A stretch of 26,050 nt of DNA. Origin: SBAX01 sp043806315. GTDB lineage: Bacteria; Planctomycetota; Phycisphaerae; UBA1845. Under the pieces are notes generated by a model that ran no database searches, was not told the DNA's origin, and was given only the letters and a program-made list of their open reading frames with translations. A program made the position numbers and the translations under genes. The stretch lies in the NCBI GenBank assembly GCA_043806315.1, contig JAZDHF010000110.1:1-26050 (forward strand). Direction: 5' to 3'. Shown in pieces: positions 1-8,236 of the stretch; the first letter of the stretch is position 1; each line of letters starts with the position of its first letter.

Positions 1-152
1 CGCTCGCGGCTCTGACCACTGCCCGCCGCACGAATGCGACGGGTCGGAATGAATCCGCTCCCTGCCGGTCGCGGCTCTGATTGGCCCGTCGCCGCACGCT
101 GAGGCGGCCCATCCCTTACCAGACGCGGCGACCGACGCTACCCTCTCCCGGC

Positions 153-270
153 ATGAAGCCGATGGTTGCGCAGGACGATCTTCACCAACCGATCCGGGAG
201 CACGTCCGCCGGGACTTCATCACGCTGACGGCCGACCGCACCGTGGGAGAGTCGCTGGGCGATCTGCGGA
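153..270 (+). pseudogene. 5' fragment of a CBS-domain/MgtE-like magnesium transporter gene
   Basis: The frame starting with ATG at 153 reads about 39 residues, including 'DLHQPIREHVRRDF' and 'DRTVGESLGDLR'. This resembles the N-terminal stretch of planctomycete CBS-domain proteins and MgtE-like magnesium transporters, where a 'TVGEAL..LR' helix opens the first CBS repeat. After about position 270 the similarity stops and the sequence continues, in another frame, as a transposase remnant. I read this as a gene start cut off by an old insertion. The rest of the transporter is not in the window. The match is from memory of the family pattern, so the function is tentative. Confidence 0.35.
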
Positions 271-521
271 CACGTGTTCTGCAGCTTCCTGGCCCTGGTG
301 TTGTTGAAGGACCTGCAAGGACGGATGAAGTCTCGCCCCGGCGGGCGTGGGGAGGCTGTGGAATGGGAGTATCTGAAGCGCGACTTGGAGGCCCTGGAGG
401 AGACGACGGTGAACAATGCTGGGCAAATGTTCGTCATCCGCAAGCGCCCCGCGGCGAGGCGGCCAAGGCCCTACAGGCCGCAGGCGTCTCCCTGGGCCCG
501 ACGGTGCGTTTCTGCGAGTAA
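265..521 (+). pseudogene. frameshifted C-terminal remnant of an IS transposase (IS1634/IS4-like)
   Basis: One frame reads 'GHVFCSFLALVLLKDLQGR', then 'GEAVEWEYLKRDLEALEE', then 'MFVIRKRP'. This matches the end of IS1634-like DDE transposases, where a 'HVF.CFLAL.L' helix is followed by a final 'KALQAAGVSLGPTVR' segment. That final segment is present but in a different frame, ending at the TAA at 519-521, so a frameshift lies near 455. There is no start codon and no upstream catalytic part. It is a decayed remnant abutting the CBS-protein fragment upstream. The exact IS family is uncertain. Confidence 0.5.
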
Positions 522-583
522 GCCGCCCATGATCTTGCGGTCCACCGCCAAGGGATGGTGTGTAGTGCCAAGGCCAAAACCCC

Positions 584-620
584 AAATCGTAAGTGCTTTA
601 TTTTTCACGACTTACGATTT
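584..620. repeat. 11-bp inverted repeat around a T-rich loop
   Basis: The arms AAATCGTAAGT (584-594) and ACTTACGATTT (610-620) are perfect reverse complements around a 15-nt AT-rich loop. The AT content contrasts with the GC-rich surroundings. It may mark the end of the decayed insertion sequence or be a dispersed palindromic repeat. No gene covers it. Confidence 0.6.
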
Positions 621-664
621 CGCGGTGTTGAAGATGGGTTAGAGTGCGTCCTGAAACCTCCTCA

Positions 665-690
665 CCCTCTCCCCCAGGCGGGGGAGAGGG
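665..690. repeat. 11-bp perfect hairpin, CCCTCTCCCCC family
   Basis: The arms CCCTCTCCCCC (665-675) and GGGGGAGAGGG (680-690) form a perfect stem with a 4-nt loop. It lies 17 nt beyond the stop of the minus-strand TPR gene, so it could end that transcript, although no T-run follows on that strand. A related C-rich/G-rich pair is embedded in the dipeptidase gene near 6296-6370. Confidence 0.6.
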
Positions 691-706
691 GTGCTGGGAT
701 GCACTC

Positions 707-2689
707 TTAGTCAGGCAGCGGATCGAGGGTTCGCGGTTGGGTCGCGAGCACGTCGCCGGATGGATCCATCGGCCAAGTGGGGACAGGCTCGTCAACGGTG
801 ACGCTCGCGGGATCCTCGGACTCACCCGACGCGGCGGGGGACGGTTCCTCGGTTCCGAGTAAGACGGTCTGCTCGGCCGTTTCGAGGCACGGACCCCGCG
901 TCTCGCCGAAGGCCAACAGATCACGGTCCTGGGCATCCAACTCATTCCAACAAAGGGTCTCATTGCGGACGATGGAGAGCAGGGCGGTTAGTTCGCCGAA
1001 CTCCGCCGTCCAGAGCCATATCGCCATCGCGTCGCTCGGAGCGGCTTCGTTGTAAGGCGCCTCTTCCGCCGCGTCGATCGACGAACGGGGACCGTTGGTT
1101 CCGGCCGCGTCCTCGTCGTCGAACTCAAGGAAACGCTCATCGAGATCGTCGGCCTTATCATCGCCCGCGACTGCGGAATCGTCGTCCGCATCCAAACTCG
1201 GCGGGCCTTCTTCAAGCGGGGTCGGCGACGCCGCGAAGGCATCTCGCAGGAGAGCCAACTCAGCAACATCGCCGTTCCCAGGTCTGGGAGCCGAGATTTC
1301 GGAGCGGAGCATCGCGACCTTGGCCTCCAACTCCTCCACCATCGCCCACGAGTCGCCAAGGGCCGTCGGAGCGGTCATCGGTTCGACGGACAACGCGGCG
1401 ATCACTTCATCCGCATCCGCTTGGTCGGACTCGGGGTCGCAGGGTGCGAGTTGGTCATTCGCATCCCCGACTGCGAGGACCGGTTCCGGAGCTGCGGTCG
1501 GCCCGAAAAACGGCTCTTCCTCGACAACCTCTGCGGTTTCCTCGGAAGCCAGGGGATCCGCCGGCCATGCCGTCTGCTCCTCAAACGGCAGATCGGCAGG
1601 GCCTGGCGTCGCGGCGACCGCCGACGAGTCGTGTTCTGTTTCCTCGACGAACTCTTCCGCAGCGACCGGTATCTCGATGTCTAGGTCGCTGTTCCTGCCC
1701 GCATTGCCGTCGATGATCGCCAGCAGAGCCGCAAGGTCGGTCAGCGTCGTTCCCCACCGGTGCTCAGGCTCGGCGGCGGCCTCTTCCTCGGCGACCTCCG
1801 GCGTCGTCGGGGATCGCGCGTCGCCGGGGGCCGTCACAGCCTCAAGGAGTGCAAGCAGGTCAGTTTGCCGTGGGATTTCTACCGCGGCTGCCGGGGCTTG
1901 TGGCTCAGCTTTTGGGAACGCCAATCTAATAGGCTTAGGCTGCGGCGTTTCGGCCATTGCAAGGGCAGGCGTCTTCGGCTCCGTCCGTTGGGTGATCTGG
2001 TCCAGTTGGGTCTTCGCGGCGGTAAACTGCGGATTGATGGTCAGGACCTGGCGGAAGGCGTTGGCGGCCTCGGGATACATTTGTTGGCCGCGGAACATCA
2101 GACCGAGGTTGTAGTACGCATCGGCCTCGGGCAGCACGGTTTGGAAGGCGGACAGCGATTCGCCGAATCGTCCCGACTTCGCCAGAACCATGCCCAGGTT
2201 GATGTGCGCCGTGGCAAGGTCGGGCTGCAACTCGACGGCCTTGCGCAGCTCACGCTCGGCGTCGTCCCATTGCTGGGCGAGCATCCATTCAAAGCCGAGG
2301 TCGTTGCGCAAAACGGCGTTCTCCGGTCTCTGGGCGACGGCGCGCTGCAGGGTCTCGGCGGCCTCGAGGTGCTGCCCGGCGGCACTGAGCAACAACGCCA
2401 GTCGGTGATAGGCGGCGACGTAATTGTGATTGAGGGCGACGGCCTTGCGATACTGCGCGATCGCAGGGTCGGACTGCCCCTGCCGCTCGAACAACATCCC
2501 CGCCGCGAAGTGAGTCTCGGGCAGAATCTTGGGCGGTTTTTCCTCCGGGGCGTTGGCCATCGCGCGGTCGGCGGCGGCGGGTCGCAGGGTGGTCCGCGAT
2601 TGTCGCGCGACCTGGAAGTCCGACTTGGCGCATCCGGCGGCGCAGAGGGTCGCGACGATGAAGAGCCTCGCTTTTCGGTTGTGTAGCAT
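707..2689 (-). CDS. TPR-repeat lipoprotein with long acidic C-terminal region
   Basis: The protein has 660 residues. The start is the ATG at 2689, preceded by an AGGTGAGG ribosome-binding site; a longer frame to 2875 would run into the upstream gene. Residues 1-20 are a basic stretch, a hydrophobic core and 'CAAGC', a plausible lipobox with Cys20. Residues about 58-232 contain some five tetratricopeptide repeats, for example 'AIAQYRKAVALNHNYVAAY' and 'AERELRKAVELQPDLATAH'. The rest, to residue 660, is low-complexity sequence rich in Glu, Ala, Asp and Pro, probably disordered. It is likely an envelope-anchored scaffold for protein contacts. It lies 26 bp downstream of the OmpA-like gene and is probably co-transcribed with it. 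The partner and exact role are unknown. Confidence 0.85.
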   Translation of the reverse strand: MLHNRKARLFIVATLCAAGCAKSDFQVARQSRTTLRPAAADRAMANAPEEKPPKILPETHFAAGMLFERQGQSDPAIAQYRKAVALNHNYVAAYHRLALLLSAAGQHLEAAETLQRAVAQRPENAVLRNDLGFEWMLAQQWDDAERELRKAVELQPDLATAHINLGMVLAKSGRFGESLSAFQTVLPEADAYYNLGLMFRGQQMYPEAANAFRQVLTINPQFTAAKTQLDQITQRTEPKTPALAMAETPQPKPIRLAFPKAEPQAPAAAVEIPRQTDLLALLEAVTAPGDARSPTTPEVAEEEAAAEPEHRWGTTLTDLAALLAIIDGNAGRNSDLDIEIPVAAEEFVEETEHDSSAVAATPGPADLPFEEQTAWPADPLASEETAEVVEEEPFFGPTAAPEPVLAVGDANDQLAPCDPESDQADADEVIAALSVEPMTAPTALGDSWAMVEELEAKVAMLRSEISAPRPGNGDVAELALLRDAFAASPTPLEEGPPSLDADDDSAVAGDDKADDLDERFLEFDDEDAAGTNGPRSSIDAAEEAPYNEAAPSDAMAIWLWTAEFGELTALLSIVRNETLCWNELDAQDRDLLAFGETRGPCLETAEQTVLLGTEEPSPAASGESEDPASVTVDEPVPTWPMDPSGDVLATQPRTLDPLPD

Positions 2690-2715
2690 GATCGACCTCA
2701 CCTTTCCTATCAGCC

Positions 2716-3255
2716 TTACGGCTGGCCCACCATCCCTGGGGCGCCCACCGGCGCACTCCCGCCCTTGCCGGCGTCCTTGGCCGTGCCCTTCGCATCCACC
2801 CTGATGGCCTTGGTCGCCGTCATTCCGCGCCCGCCGGAAATCATGGTCTTGATGCTCACCCGATCCATCTCGCACCCCGTCAACGCGAGGTATTCGCGAA
2901 CATTCTCCAGGCGCTGCTTGACCAGGGCCTCATCGGTGATGAAGGTTTCGTAGCGGACGGTGCCGCCGTAGGCGTCCAACAAGGTGGCCATACGATTCAG
3001 GCGGGCCGCGCCGGTGCCGCTGAGCTCGGCGCTGTGCGGCACGAAATGGATATCCGCGACGGACATGTCATGGAGCATGGCGTTGTCGGCCATGTTGGTG
3101 AGATGCTCGCGCGGCTCCTTCATCGACCGGTCGATCTGTTCCAGCGTCAGGTCGGTCGAAGTCTGAAACTTCTTGCACCTGTGACACGTGTCGCAGGCCG
3201 TGTTCGCCAAGGCCAGCGACGCTCCGACGATCAACGAAGCATATTTTCCGAACAT
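2716..3255 (-). CDS. OmpA-like lipoprotein (periplasmic)
   Basis: The protein has 179 residues. The start at 3255 follows an AAGGAG site at good spacing; the upstream extension to 3588 is not protein-like. Residues 1-20 form a signal peptide ('YASLIVGASLALANTAC'), with Cys21 as possible lipidation site. Residues about 70-150 ('IHFVPHSAELSGTGAARLNR', 'LVKQRLENVREYL') look like a variant OmpA C-terminal-like domain: a 'phe-x-pro-x-ser' strand, a long helix, then 'RLENVREYL' where standard members have 'RA.AV..YL'. Such domains usually bind peptidoglycan or act as outer-membrane anchors. The tail is rich in Gly, Ala and Lys. It is the first gene of a pair with the TPR lipoprotein. Confidence 0.65.
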   Translation of the reverse strand: MFGKYASLIVGASLALANTACDTCHRCKKFQTSTDLTLEQIDRSMKEPREHLTNMADNAMLHDMSVADIHFVPHSAELSGTGAARLNRMATLLDAYGGTVRYETFITDEALVKQRLENVREYLALTGCEMDRVSIKTMISGGRGMTATKAIRVDAKGTAKDAGKGGSAPVGAPGMVGQP

Positions 3256-3346
3256 CTTGAGGCTCCTTGCATGGGTCCGGCGGATCAAGGTCGTCCCTTG
3301 GTCCGATCCCGATAAGACCGGGACCGGCGTGCTCTCCGCGATGGCA

Positions 3347-3658
3347 TTACCGCCCCTTGTTATCGAGCGAATTCGGCCGCGACCTTCGCAAATTATCGGT
3401 CGGGATTGTTGTGGTCGCTTTGCCCCCGGAGCGGCGGAACGCGTCCAATAAACGCCGCTTTGCCAGTGTAGGTATCGGGGCGACGCGAAAGGAGAAGTCA
3501 CCGGTGCAGTCGATCCGCAGTCGGACGACGACGAACGTCCATGGCTCGGCCAGCTTCCGGAGGAACCGATGGACATCCGGATCGACACCGCTACCCGGCG
3601 TTTTGTTGGCGGCCTCGAACACCGCGGGGAATGAACGGCGGAGGTCCGCTGACCTCAT
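3347..3658 (-). CDS. hypothetical protein (doubtful)
   Basis: This is an open frame of 103 codons with ATG at 3658, 29 bp after the stop of the prepilin-like gene and on the same strand. The middle part ('FLRKLAEPWTFVVVRLRID') has plausible hydrophobic alternation and G/C-rich third positions, which favours a real gene. Against it, there is no clear ribosome-binding site and I recognise no domain. The remainder of the 432-bp gap between 3256 and 3687 shows nothing else I can support. Confidence 0.35.
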   Translation of the reverse strand: MRSADLRRSFPAVFEAANKTPGSGVDPDVHRFLRKLAEPWTFVVVRLRIDCTGDFSFRVAPIPTLAKRRLLDAFRRSGGKATTTIPTDNLRRSRPNSLDNKGR

Positions 3659-3687
3659 CCATATCGACTCGCCGTCGAACTCTTGCT

Positions 3688-4653
3688 CTACGGATAGATC
3701 AACGAGTCCGTTGTCGAGAACCTGCCCGAGCCCGGTCCGAACGCGTCCTGTCCGGGATATGGAAGCTCGCCGGCGGTTGCGAAGTGCGGAGATTGACCGT
3801 GGATGCGGTTGAAACCGGTCTCGTCCCAGCCGTCCGTCATCACTGTATAGATGTTGTCACCATCTACTCCCACCGCTGGGCTGTCCGCGAACGCTACGTT
3901 GCCTGCCGCGAACAGCACGTTCTGGCCTTGGCCCTGATGGTTCCGCGAGTTGTAGCGCCGCCAGCGACCTTGTGGATCCTCGAACGTCACCGGGTGACGG
4001 CTTCCCGTCTGAAATGTCGGTTCGAAGGTGTTTAGATAGTATGGACCTTTGTCCGCCGCGAACGCTTGGCGGTTGTCCGCGCCCTCGCGAGGGCGCGTGT
4101 CGCGCGGGCCGAAGGGAACTTGGTATCCGTAGCTGATGTTATGGTAGCTGCCGAAATCGTAGTACAAGTCCTCCGGAAATAACAAATCCGCGTCACGGAC
4201 AGAATCGCCGCTTGACGGGCAAACGAAGGATTCTTCGTTTATGTCACCCGAACGAACCAAGAGCCAGAGCGCTCGCGTCACGGAAACGACCGTACTTCCG
4301 CCAGTAGGATCGAGGGGCGTCTCGGTCGTGCTTTCAACCCCGCGGTCGTAACCGACTTCGCCGGGCTCGACAGGCGGATCGTTGACGCGGTCCCCAGCAA
4401 GGTAATCGATTCCCTCATGGTCGACGGCTTGCCGCCGAAAGGGTGGACTGGGCCACTTCTCTCCGTTGTCGTTGGCATAGATCTTGGCGGCGACCCCGAT
4501 CCCTTTGAGGTTCAGACCGCATACCTCCCGCTGACTGAGGTGCCGCCACTGGGCGAACACTGGAATTCCAAAGGCGACCGACAGCACTGATACAGCCAGC
4601 ACTCCAACGAGATCCCGCAATCCAGAGCTTCCAAGCCGATTGTCCCGGACCAT
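3688..4653 (-). CDS. prepilin-like (H-X9-DG type) secreted or membrane-anchored protein
   Basis: The protein has 321 residues and a good AAGGAG site before ATG 4653. Residues 14-34 form one hydrophobic segment ('LVGVLAVSVLSVAFGIPVFA'), followed by 'CGLNLKGIGVAAKIYANDN', the usual start of the globular part in planctomycete pseudopilin-like proteins, where 'C..NLK.IG.A...YA.DN' is typical. Near residues 243-275 it has 'NHQGQGQNVLFAAGNVAF' and 'GVDGDNIYT', the C-terminal signature of this family. A classical GFTLIE prepilin cleavage motif is absent, so it may be a signal-anchored relative rather than a true pilin. Function is unknown; such proteins are highly multiplied in Planctomycetota. Confidence 0.75.
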   Translation of the reverse strand: MVRDNRLGSSGLRDLVGVLAVSVLSVAFGIPVFAQWRHLSQREVCGLNLKGIGVAAKIYANDNGEKWPSPPFRRQAVDHEGIDYLAGDRVNDPPVEPGEVGYDRGVESTTETPLDPTGGSTVVSVTRALWLLVRSGDINEESFVCPSSGDSVRDADLLFPEDLYYDFGSYHNISYGYQVPFGPRDTRPREGADNRQAFAADKGPYYLNTFEPTFQTGSRHPVTFEDPQGRWRRYNSRNHQGQGQNVLFAAGNVAFADSPAVGVDGDNIYTVMTDGWDETGFNRIHGQSPHFATAGELPYPGQDAFGPGSGRFSTTDSLIYP

Positions 4654-4741
4654 CTTTCTACTCCTTGTCCCGTCACGTTCCCCGACAGGGCACGCAAGCC
4701 GACTGGGGTGGTGCTGCGAGCCATGACGAAGCAGCTATGCC

Positions 4742-5005
4742 CTAATGTAAGCCGCCACGACCCTGGAAGCGAGTACCGTTCAACCCGCGCGTCGGGCAGT
4801 CCGCGCCCCGCACCTGCCGCTGGTATTCCAGACCGTCGATCGGCCAACGGAGCCGGCCGATATGGCGGGAGAGGTCGGTCGGTCCGTTCTCTTTCGGACT
4901 CTGTTCAAGAGCGCGTTCGATCTTCACCCAATCGTCGTAGTCGATCTGGACCGCGACCGGCCGCATGTGCTCGTCGGTCACAATTCTCTTGCGTATCTCA
5001 TCCAC
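4742..5005 (-). CDS. antitoxin-like small protein, orphan
   Basis: Starting from GTG 5005 the protein has 87 residues. The frame is open upstream to 5119, but a GAGG site and a promoter fit the 5005 start. The segment 'RIVTDEHMRPVAVQIDYDDW' followed by 'ERALEQ' resembles prevent-host-death/YefM-like antitoxins, in which a short N-terminal strand ('.V.DE.G.PVAV.I....Y') precedes a helix. The end, 'GRLRWPIDGLEYQRQVRG', resembles the tail of the same small-antitoxin group. Beyond that, about 20 extra residues look random, suggesting a lost original stop. No toxin gene lies next to it: neighbours are a prepilin-like protein and a divergent dipeptidase. It may be a solitary regulator or a relic. 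Confidence 0.5.
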   Translation of the reverse strand: MDEIRKRIVTDEHMRPVAVQIDYDDWVKIERALEQSPKENGPTDLSRHIGRLRWPIDGLEYQRQVRGADCPTRGLNGTRFQGRGGLH

Positions 5006-5033
5006 CTTTTGGATCCTCGAAAAAGTTTCCTTG

Positions 5034-5061
5034 ATTATATCCTTCAATCGACGATCGCCAA
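5034..5061 (-). promoter_or_regulatory. sigma70-type promoter of the antitoxin-like gene
   Basis: On the minus strand, TTGGCG (5056-5061) and a perfect TATAAT (5034-5039) are 16 nt apart. Transcription would begin near 5027 and give a leader of about 20 nt before the GTG start at 5005. This placement is the main reason for choosing the shorter start. Confidence 0.5.
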
Positions 5062-5187
5062 CAACCCTCGTCCGATTGTACTGGTTCGAATGTCCGGCAA
5101 CGAACTCCAGGACCGTCACCGCAGTGCGTTGCCGCCCGAAGTCGCCCGATGTGCTGCACGCGACCGAGGCAGGTAGAATGCGTCGCG

Positions 5188-7356
5188 ATGAGCATCGGGG
5201 AGGAACACCTACGACGCGCCCGGGGACTCCATGATCGGGCGATCGTGATCGACACCCACTGCGACACCACGCAACGGTTGATGTCGCCCGAATGGGACTT
5301 CTCCGTGCGCCACGAGGACGGACACGTGGATATCCCGCGCCTGTGCGAAGGGGGCGTGACGGCGCTGTTCCTGGCCGTCTATGTCCCGGGGGATCTCGAA
5401 CGCGGCGCCGCGGCGCCCGCGGCGCGAGCGCAAATCGAACGTGTTCACGAGACGGTCCGCCGGTTGGATCGCCTGTTGACGCTGGCGCGGACGGCGGACG
5501 ACATTCGCCGCGCGAAGGCCGACGGCCACATGGGGATACTCATCGGAATCGAAGGCGGGCACCTCATCGAAGACTCGCTCGACGTTCTCCGTGAGTTCCA
5601 CGAACGTGGAGCGATGTACTTGACGCTCACCCACGCGATGCACACGAGCTGGGCCGACTCCTCCGGGGTCCACGAGGACTTGCCGCCGCGGCACGGCGGG
5701 CTGACCGACTTCGGGCGCGAGGTGGTGCGCGAGTTGAACCGTTTGGGGATGATGGTGGACGTCTCGCACGTCTCCGACGGAACCTTTTGGGACGTCCTGG
5801 GAACGTCGTCGGCGCCCGTCATGGCCTCACACTCCTCGTGCCGCGCTGTGTCACCCCATCGTCGGAACCTGAGCGACGAGATGATCCGAGCGATCGCCGG
5901 GACCGGCGGCGTGGTGCAGATCAACTTCGCGGCCGCCTTCGTGGATCCCACCTTTCCGCCGATCGACCCCAAGGTCATAGAGTACTGGTCGACGAGGGGC
6001 GGGTTCGAGAAAAGTCCGTACGCCGGGCACGACACGCCCTTCGATATCCTCGTGGATCACTTCGACCATGCCCTGCGGCTGGTGGGGCCTGACCACGTCG
6101 GGATCGGCTCTGACTTCGACGGGGTCGGGGCGCTGCCGCGTGGAATGGAGGATTGCTCGAAGCTCCCCTCCCTCACCGCGGCTCTGTTGCAACGCGGTTA
6201 CTCGGAAGAGGAGTTGACGAAGGTTCTGGGGGAGAACATGCTGCGGGTGATGAGCGAGTGCCATGCAGTGGCACGTCGATGGCACTTGGAAGCTCGCCCC
6301 CTCACCCTGCCCTCGGACCCTCCCTCCTCGGTCGGCTCGTCTGACCCCCCAGGGGAGGAGAGGGGTTGCCAATCGTTGGCCTATGCCGTGCGGGCGGTCG
6401 CACGTGAAGCAGGTTACGACATCGACCCCGACGACTTGAACGCGGCGATGGCATGGTCCTGGATGATCTGCGCGAACCCCGACGAAGCGGACATCGGCTT
6501 GTGGTCGATGTACGCCCGCGACGCCTTTTTGATCGAGGCCGGTCGGCTGTTTGGGATGCAGATTCGTGAGATCCATCCCCCTGAGGCCGCCCGGGGATTG
6601 GAGGCGTCCGCCGAGTTTGACCAGCATTTTGACGCCAGCTACCGGCCCTTGATCCTACGTGCGCTCGAACACGGTCAACCCGTCCTTGCCTGGCAAGGTT
6701 GGCCGGGCGAACACATGACGTCCTGGGGCGTCCTCGGCGAATCGTGCGACGAGGGCGTGGGTTTTCGCGGAATGACTCTTGCGTCCGATGCGGAGTTCGC
6801 GTCCCCGTCGCTTCGTACCCTCGTGCGCCCGCCGATTCAAGTCTATGTCGTGGAGCGGATCACCCCTCGGGTCCCGCGCGACGTTGAACTCCTCGACGCT
6901 GCGTTGAGCCACGCGCGGATTGTGCTGGGGAATCAACGGAACAACCGGTTCGGGGTCATCACCGGCCCTGCGGCCATCGACGAATGGATCGCGCGACTCT
7001 GCCCCGCCAACCGAATCCCGAGGGCGAGCGAGGGGGCAAAGCGGCCGGTCGCTTGCGCTCCCGGTTCGGATCGGCACGCGGCGAGCGTCATTTCCAGCTG
7101 CGAATCGACGATCCGGTTCCTACAGCGGCATTTGCTCAACGCCCCGTCGGATCGGGCGAACACCGTCCGGGCGCTGCTCTCCGAGAGTCAAGCGATCGCC
7201 GACGCGATGCGCGGGTTCCTTCAGGCGATGGAAACAGACCGATCCAGCGCGGTCTCGACGCTCCTGGAGCGACTTTCGCAAGCCCGCTCCGCCGCCGTCC
7301 GAGCCTATGCCGTCCTGAACGCGCTCGCGCGGGTGTCACCATCGACCTTCGGTTAA
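5188..7356 (+). CDS. membrane dipeptidase (peptidase M19) fused to a C-terminal cysteine-containing domain
   Basis: The protein has 722 residues. Residues 1-365 are a complete M19 (renal dipeptidase) zinc hydrolase: 'DTHCD' with His24 and Asp26, Glu122 in 'GIEGGH', His194 in 'VDVSHVSD', His215 in 'MASHSSC' and 'GIGSDFDG' near 305-312. M19 enzymes cleave dipeptides, often with a D-residue. Ordinary members have about 320-400 residues, so half of this protein is additional. Residues 394-722 begin with 'GCQSLAYAVRAVAREAGYD', then 'WQGWPGEHMTSWGVLGE' and 'CDEGVGFRG', which suggests a papain-fold (C39- or BtrH-like) domain with Cys394 as possible nucleophile; this is inference. Residues 370-393 are encoded by repeat-like DNA. 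The start ATG 5188 has only a weak ribosome-binding site. No signal peptide is visible. Confidence 0.85.
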   Translation: MSIGEEHLRRARGLHDRAIVIDTHCDTTQRLMSPEWDFSVRHEDGHVDIPRLCEGGVTALFLAVYVPGDLERGAAAPAARAQIERVHETVRRLDRLLTLARTADDIRRAKADGHMGILIGIEGGHLIEDSLDVLREFHERGAMYLTLTHAMHTSWADSSGVHEDLPPRHGGLTDFGREVVRELNRLGMMVDVSHVSDGTFWDVLGTSSAPVMASHSSCRAVSPHRRNLSDEMIRAIAGTGGVVQINFAAAFVDPTFPPIDPKVIEYWSTRGGFEKSPYAGHDTPFDILVDHFDHALRLVGPDHVGIGSDFDGVGALPRGMEDCSKLPSLTAALLQRGYSEEELTKVLGENMLRVMSECHAVARRWHLEARPLTLPSDPPSSVGSSDPPGEERGCQSLAYAVRAVAREAGYDIDPDDLNAAMAWSWMICANPDEADIGLWSMYARDAFLIEAGRLFGMQIREIHPPEAARGLEASAEFDQHFDASYRPLILRALEHGQPVLAWQGWPGEHMTSWGVLGESCDEGVGFRGMTLASDAEFASPSLRTLVRPPIQVYVVERITPRVPRDVELLDAALSHARIVLGNQRNNRFGVITGPAAIDEWIARLCPANRIPRASEGAKRPVACAPGSDRHAASVISSCESTIRFLQRHLLNAPSDRANTVRALLSESQAIADAMRGFLQAMETDRSSAVSTLLERLSQARSAAVRAYAVLNALARVSPSTFG
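6296..6370. repeat. C-rich/G-rich repeat in frame within the dipeptidase gene
   Basis: The stretch opens with CCCCCTCACCCTGCCCTC and closes with CCCCAGGGGAGGAGAGGGGT. The same two signatures frame the hairpin at 661-690. It encodes the Pro/Ser-rich linker (residues about 370-393) between the M19 domain and the C-terminal domain. It looks like a dispersed repeat that was inserted in frame. Confidence 0.45.
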
Positions 7357-7381
7357 CGCCGTCGTGGTCGTCCAGGGGCAG

Positions 7382-8236
7382 CTACGCCACGGAGGCAAGC
7401 GGGCGGATGCTCTTGGTAAGCGTATCGAGGGTAGCGGGCTTGGCGAGGTCCAGCGGCAGGAACACCCCGTGGTTGTGGTCGCTGGCGAGGATGACCATGC
7501 GGTTGTGGAGCACGTCGTAACCCGTATCCTGCGGTTGGTGGCCACAGAGGAAATAATCGACATCCAGCAGTTCCCGAAGCGTCGTCAACACACCTTCGGT
7601 TTGATACCGCCCCCACACCATGGCGTGCGCCGAGCCGCCGTCGTTGAGGTCGTCGTCGCCCAGCACGCGCGACAGTACGGTCACGTCGAACCCGGGCAGT
7701 TCGCGCGGGCCGGGGAGCGAGTGCGAGAGAAAAACGCGATTCGGCGTTCGACCGGCGAGCGGGAAGGAGCGGATGAACTTGCACATCGCGGCGAGGACCT
7801 CGACCTCGCCCGCCCCGAAGGCCTCGCGCAGACTCTCCTCAAACGCGACCGTCACGACCCTCCCGTTCTTGCTGATCTCACTCCCCGTGACTTGGGCGAG
7901 TTCATGGTTGCTGAGGAGGAAGTGCACTTGATCGGGAGACTCGCATTTCCACCGCGCGGCGTCGAGCAGCAGTTCATGCGACGTATCCTTGGCGACTAGC
8001 GAGGGCACGTCCTCGTGGATCAACTCGTGGAGCATCACGTGGCGGGCGCCGAGATGTTTCAGATCACAGAACCGCTTGAGCTTCTCGAAGTTCCGCCGGT
8101 GGCCGTGCAAGTCGCCGGTCATGACCACTTGCCCGTAGTTGGGGAATACCAACAGCGACCCGCGCAACAACGGGTCCTCGCGATTCAGCCGGGCGGCTTC
8201 GAGGAAAATTTCGGCGGCGCGGGCGCTGTCGTTCAT
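7382..8236 (-). CDS. PPP-like metallophosphatase (calcineurin-like)
   Basis: The protein has 284 residues. 'MTGDLHGH' (residues 39-46) supplies the first metal-binding block, 'LLSNHELA' (107-114) corresponds to the GNHE block, His172 in 'FLSHSLPG' and 'CGHQPQDTG' (231-239) are the later metal ligands. The canonical GDxVDRG block is missing; at that place is 'VMLHELIHEDV', a variant I associate with a planctomycete branch. It should be a cytoplasmic metal-dependent phosphatase, probably on phosphoproteins. The start ATG 8236 overlaps the kinase stop by ATGA, so translation is coupled. The context suggests it reverses phosphorylation by the neighbouring kinase or acts on the same target. Confidence 0.8.
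   Translation of the reverse strand: MNDSARAAEIFLEAARLNREDPLLRGSLLVFPNYGQVVMTGDLHGHRRNFEKLKRFCDLKHLGARHVMLHELIHEDVPSLVAKDTSHELLLDAARWKCESPDQVHFLLSNHELAQVTGSEISKNGRVVTVAFEESLREAFGAGEVEVLAAMCKFIRSFPLAGRTPNRVFLSHSLPGPRELPGFDVTVLSRVLGDDDLNDGGSAHAMVWGRYQTEGVLTTLRELLDVDYFLCGHQPQDTGYDVLHNRMVILASDHNHGVFLPLDLAKPATLDTLTKSIRPLASVA

Noticed and set aside
1095..2114. Long Ser/Ala-rich open frame on the plus strand, and 1760-2686
   Set aside because: Both are antisense shadows of the TPR lipoprotein gene and have no ribosome-binding site or recognisable domain.
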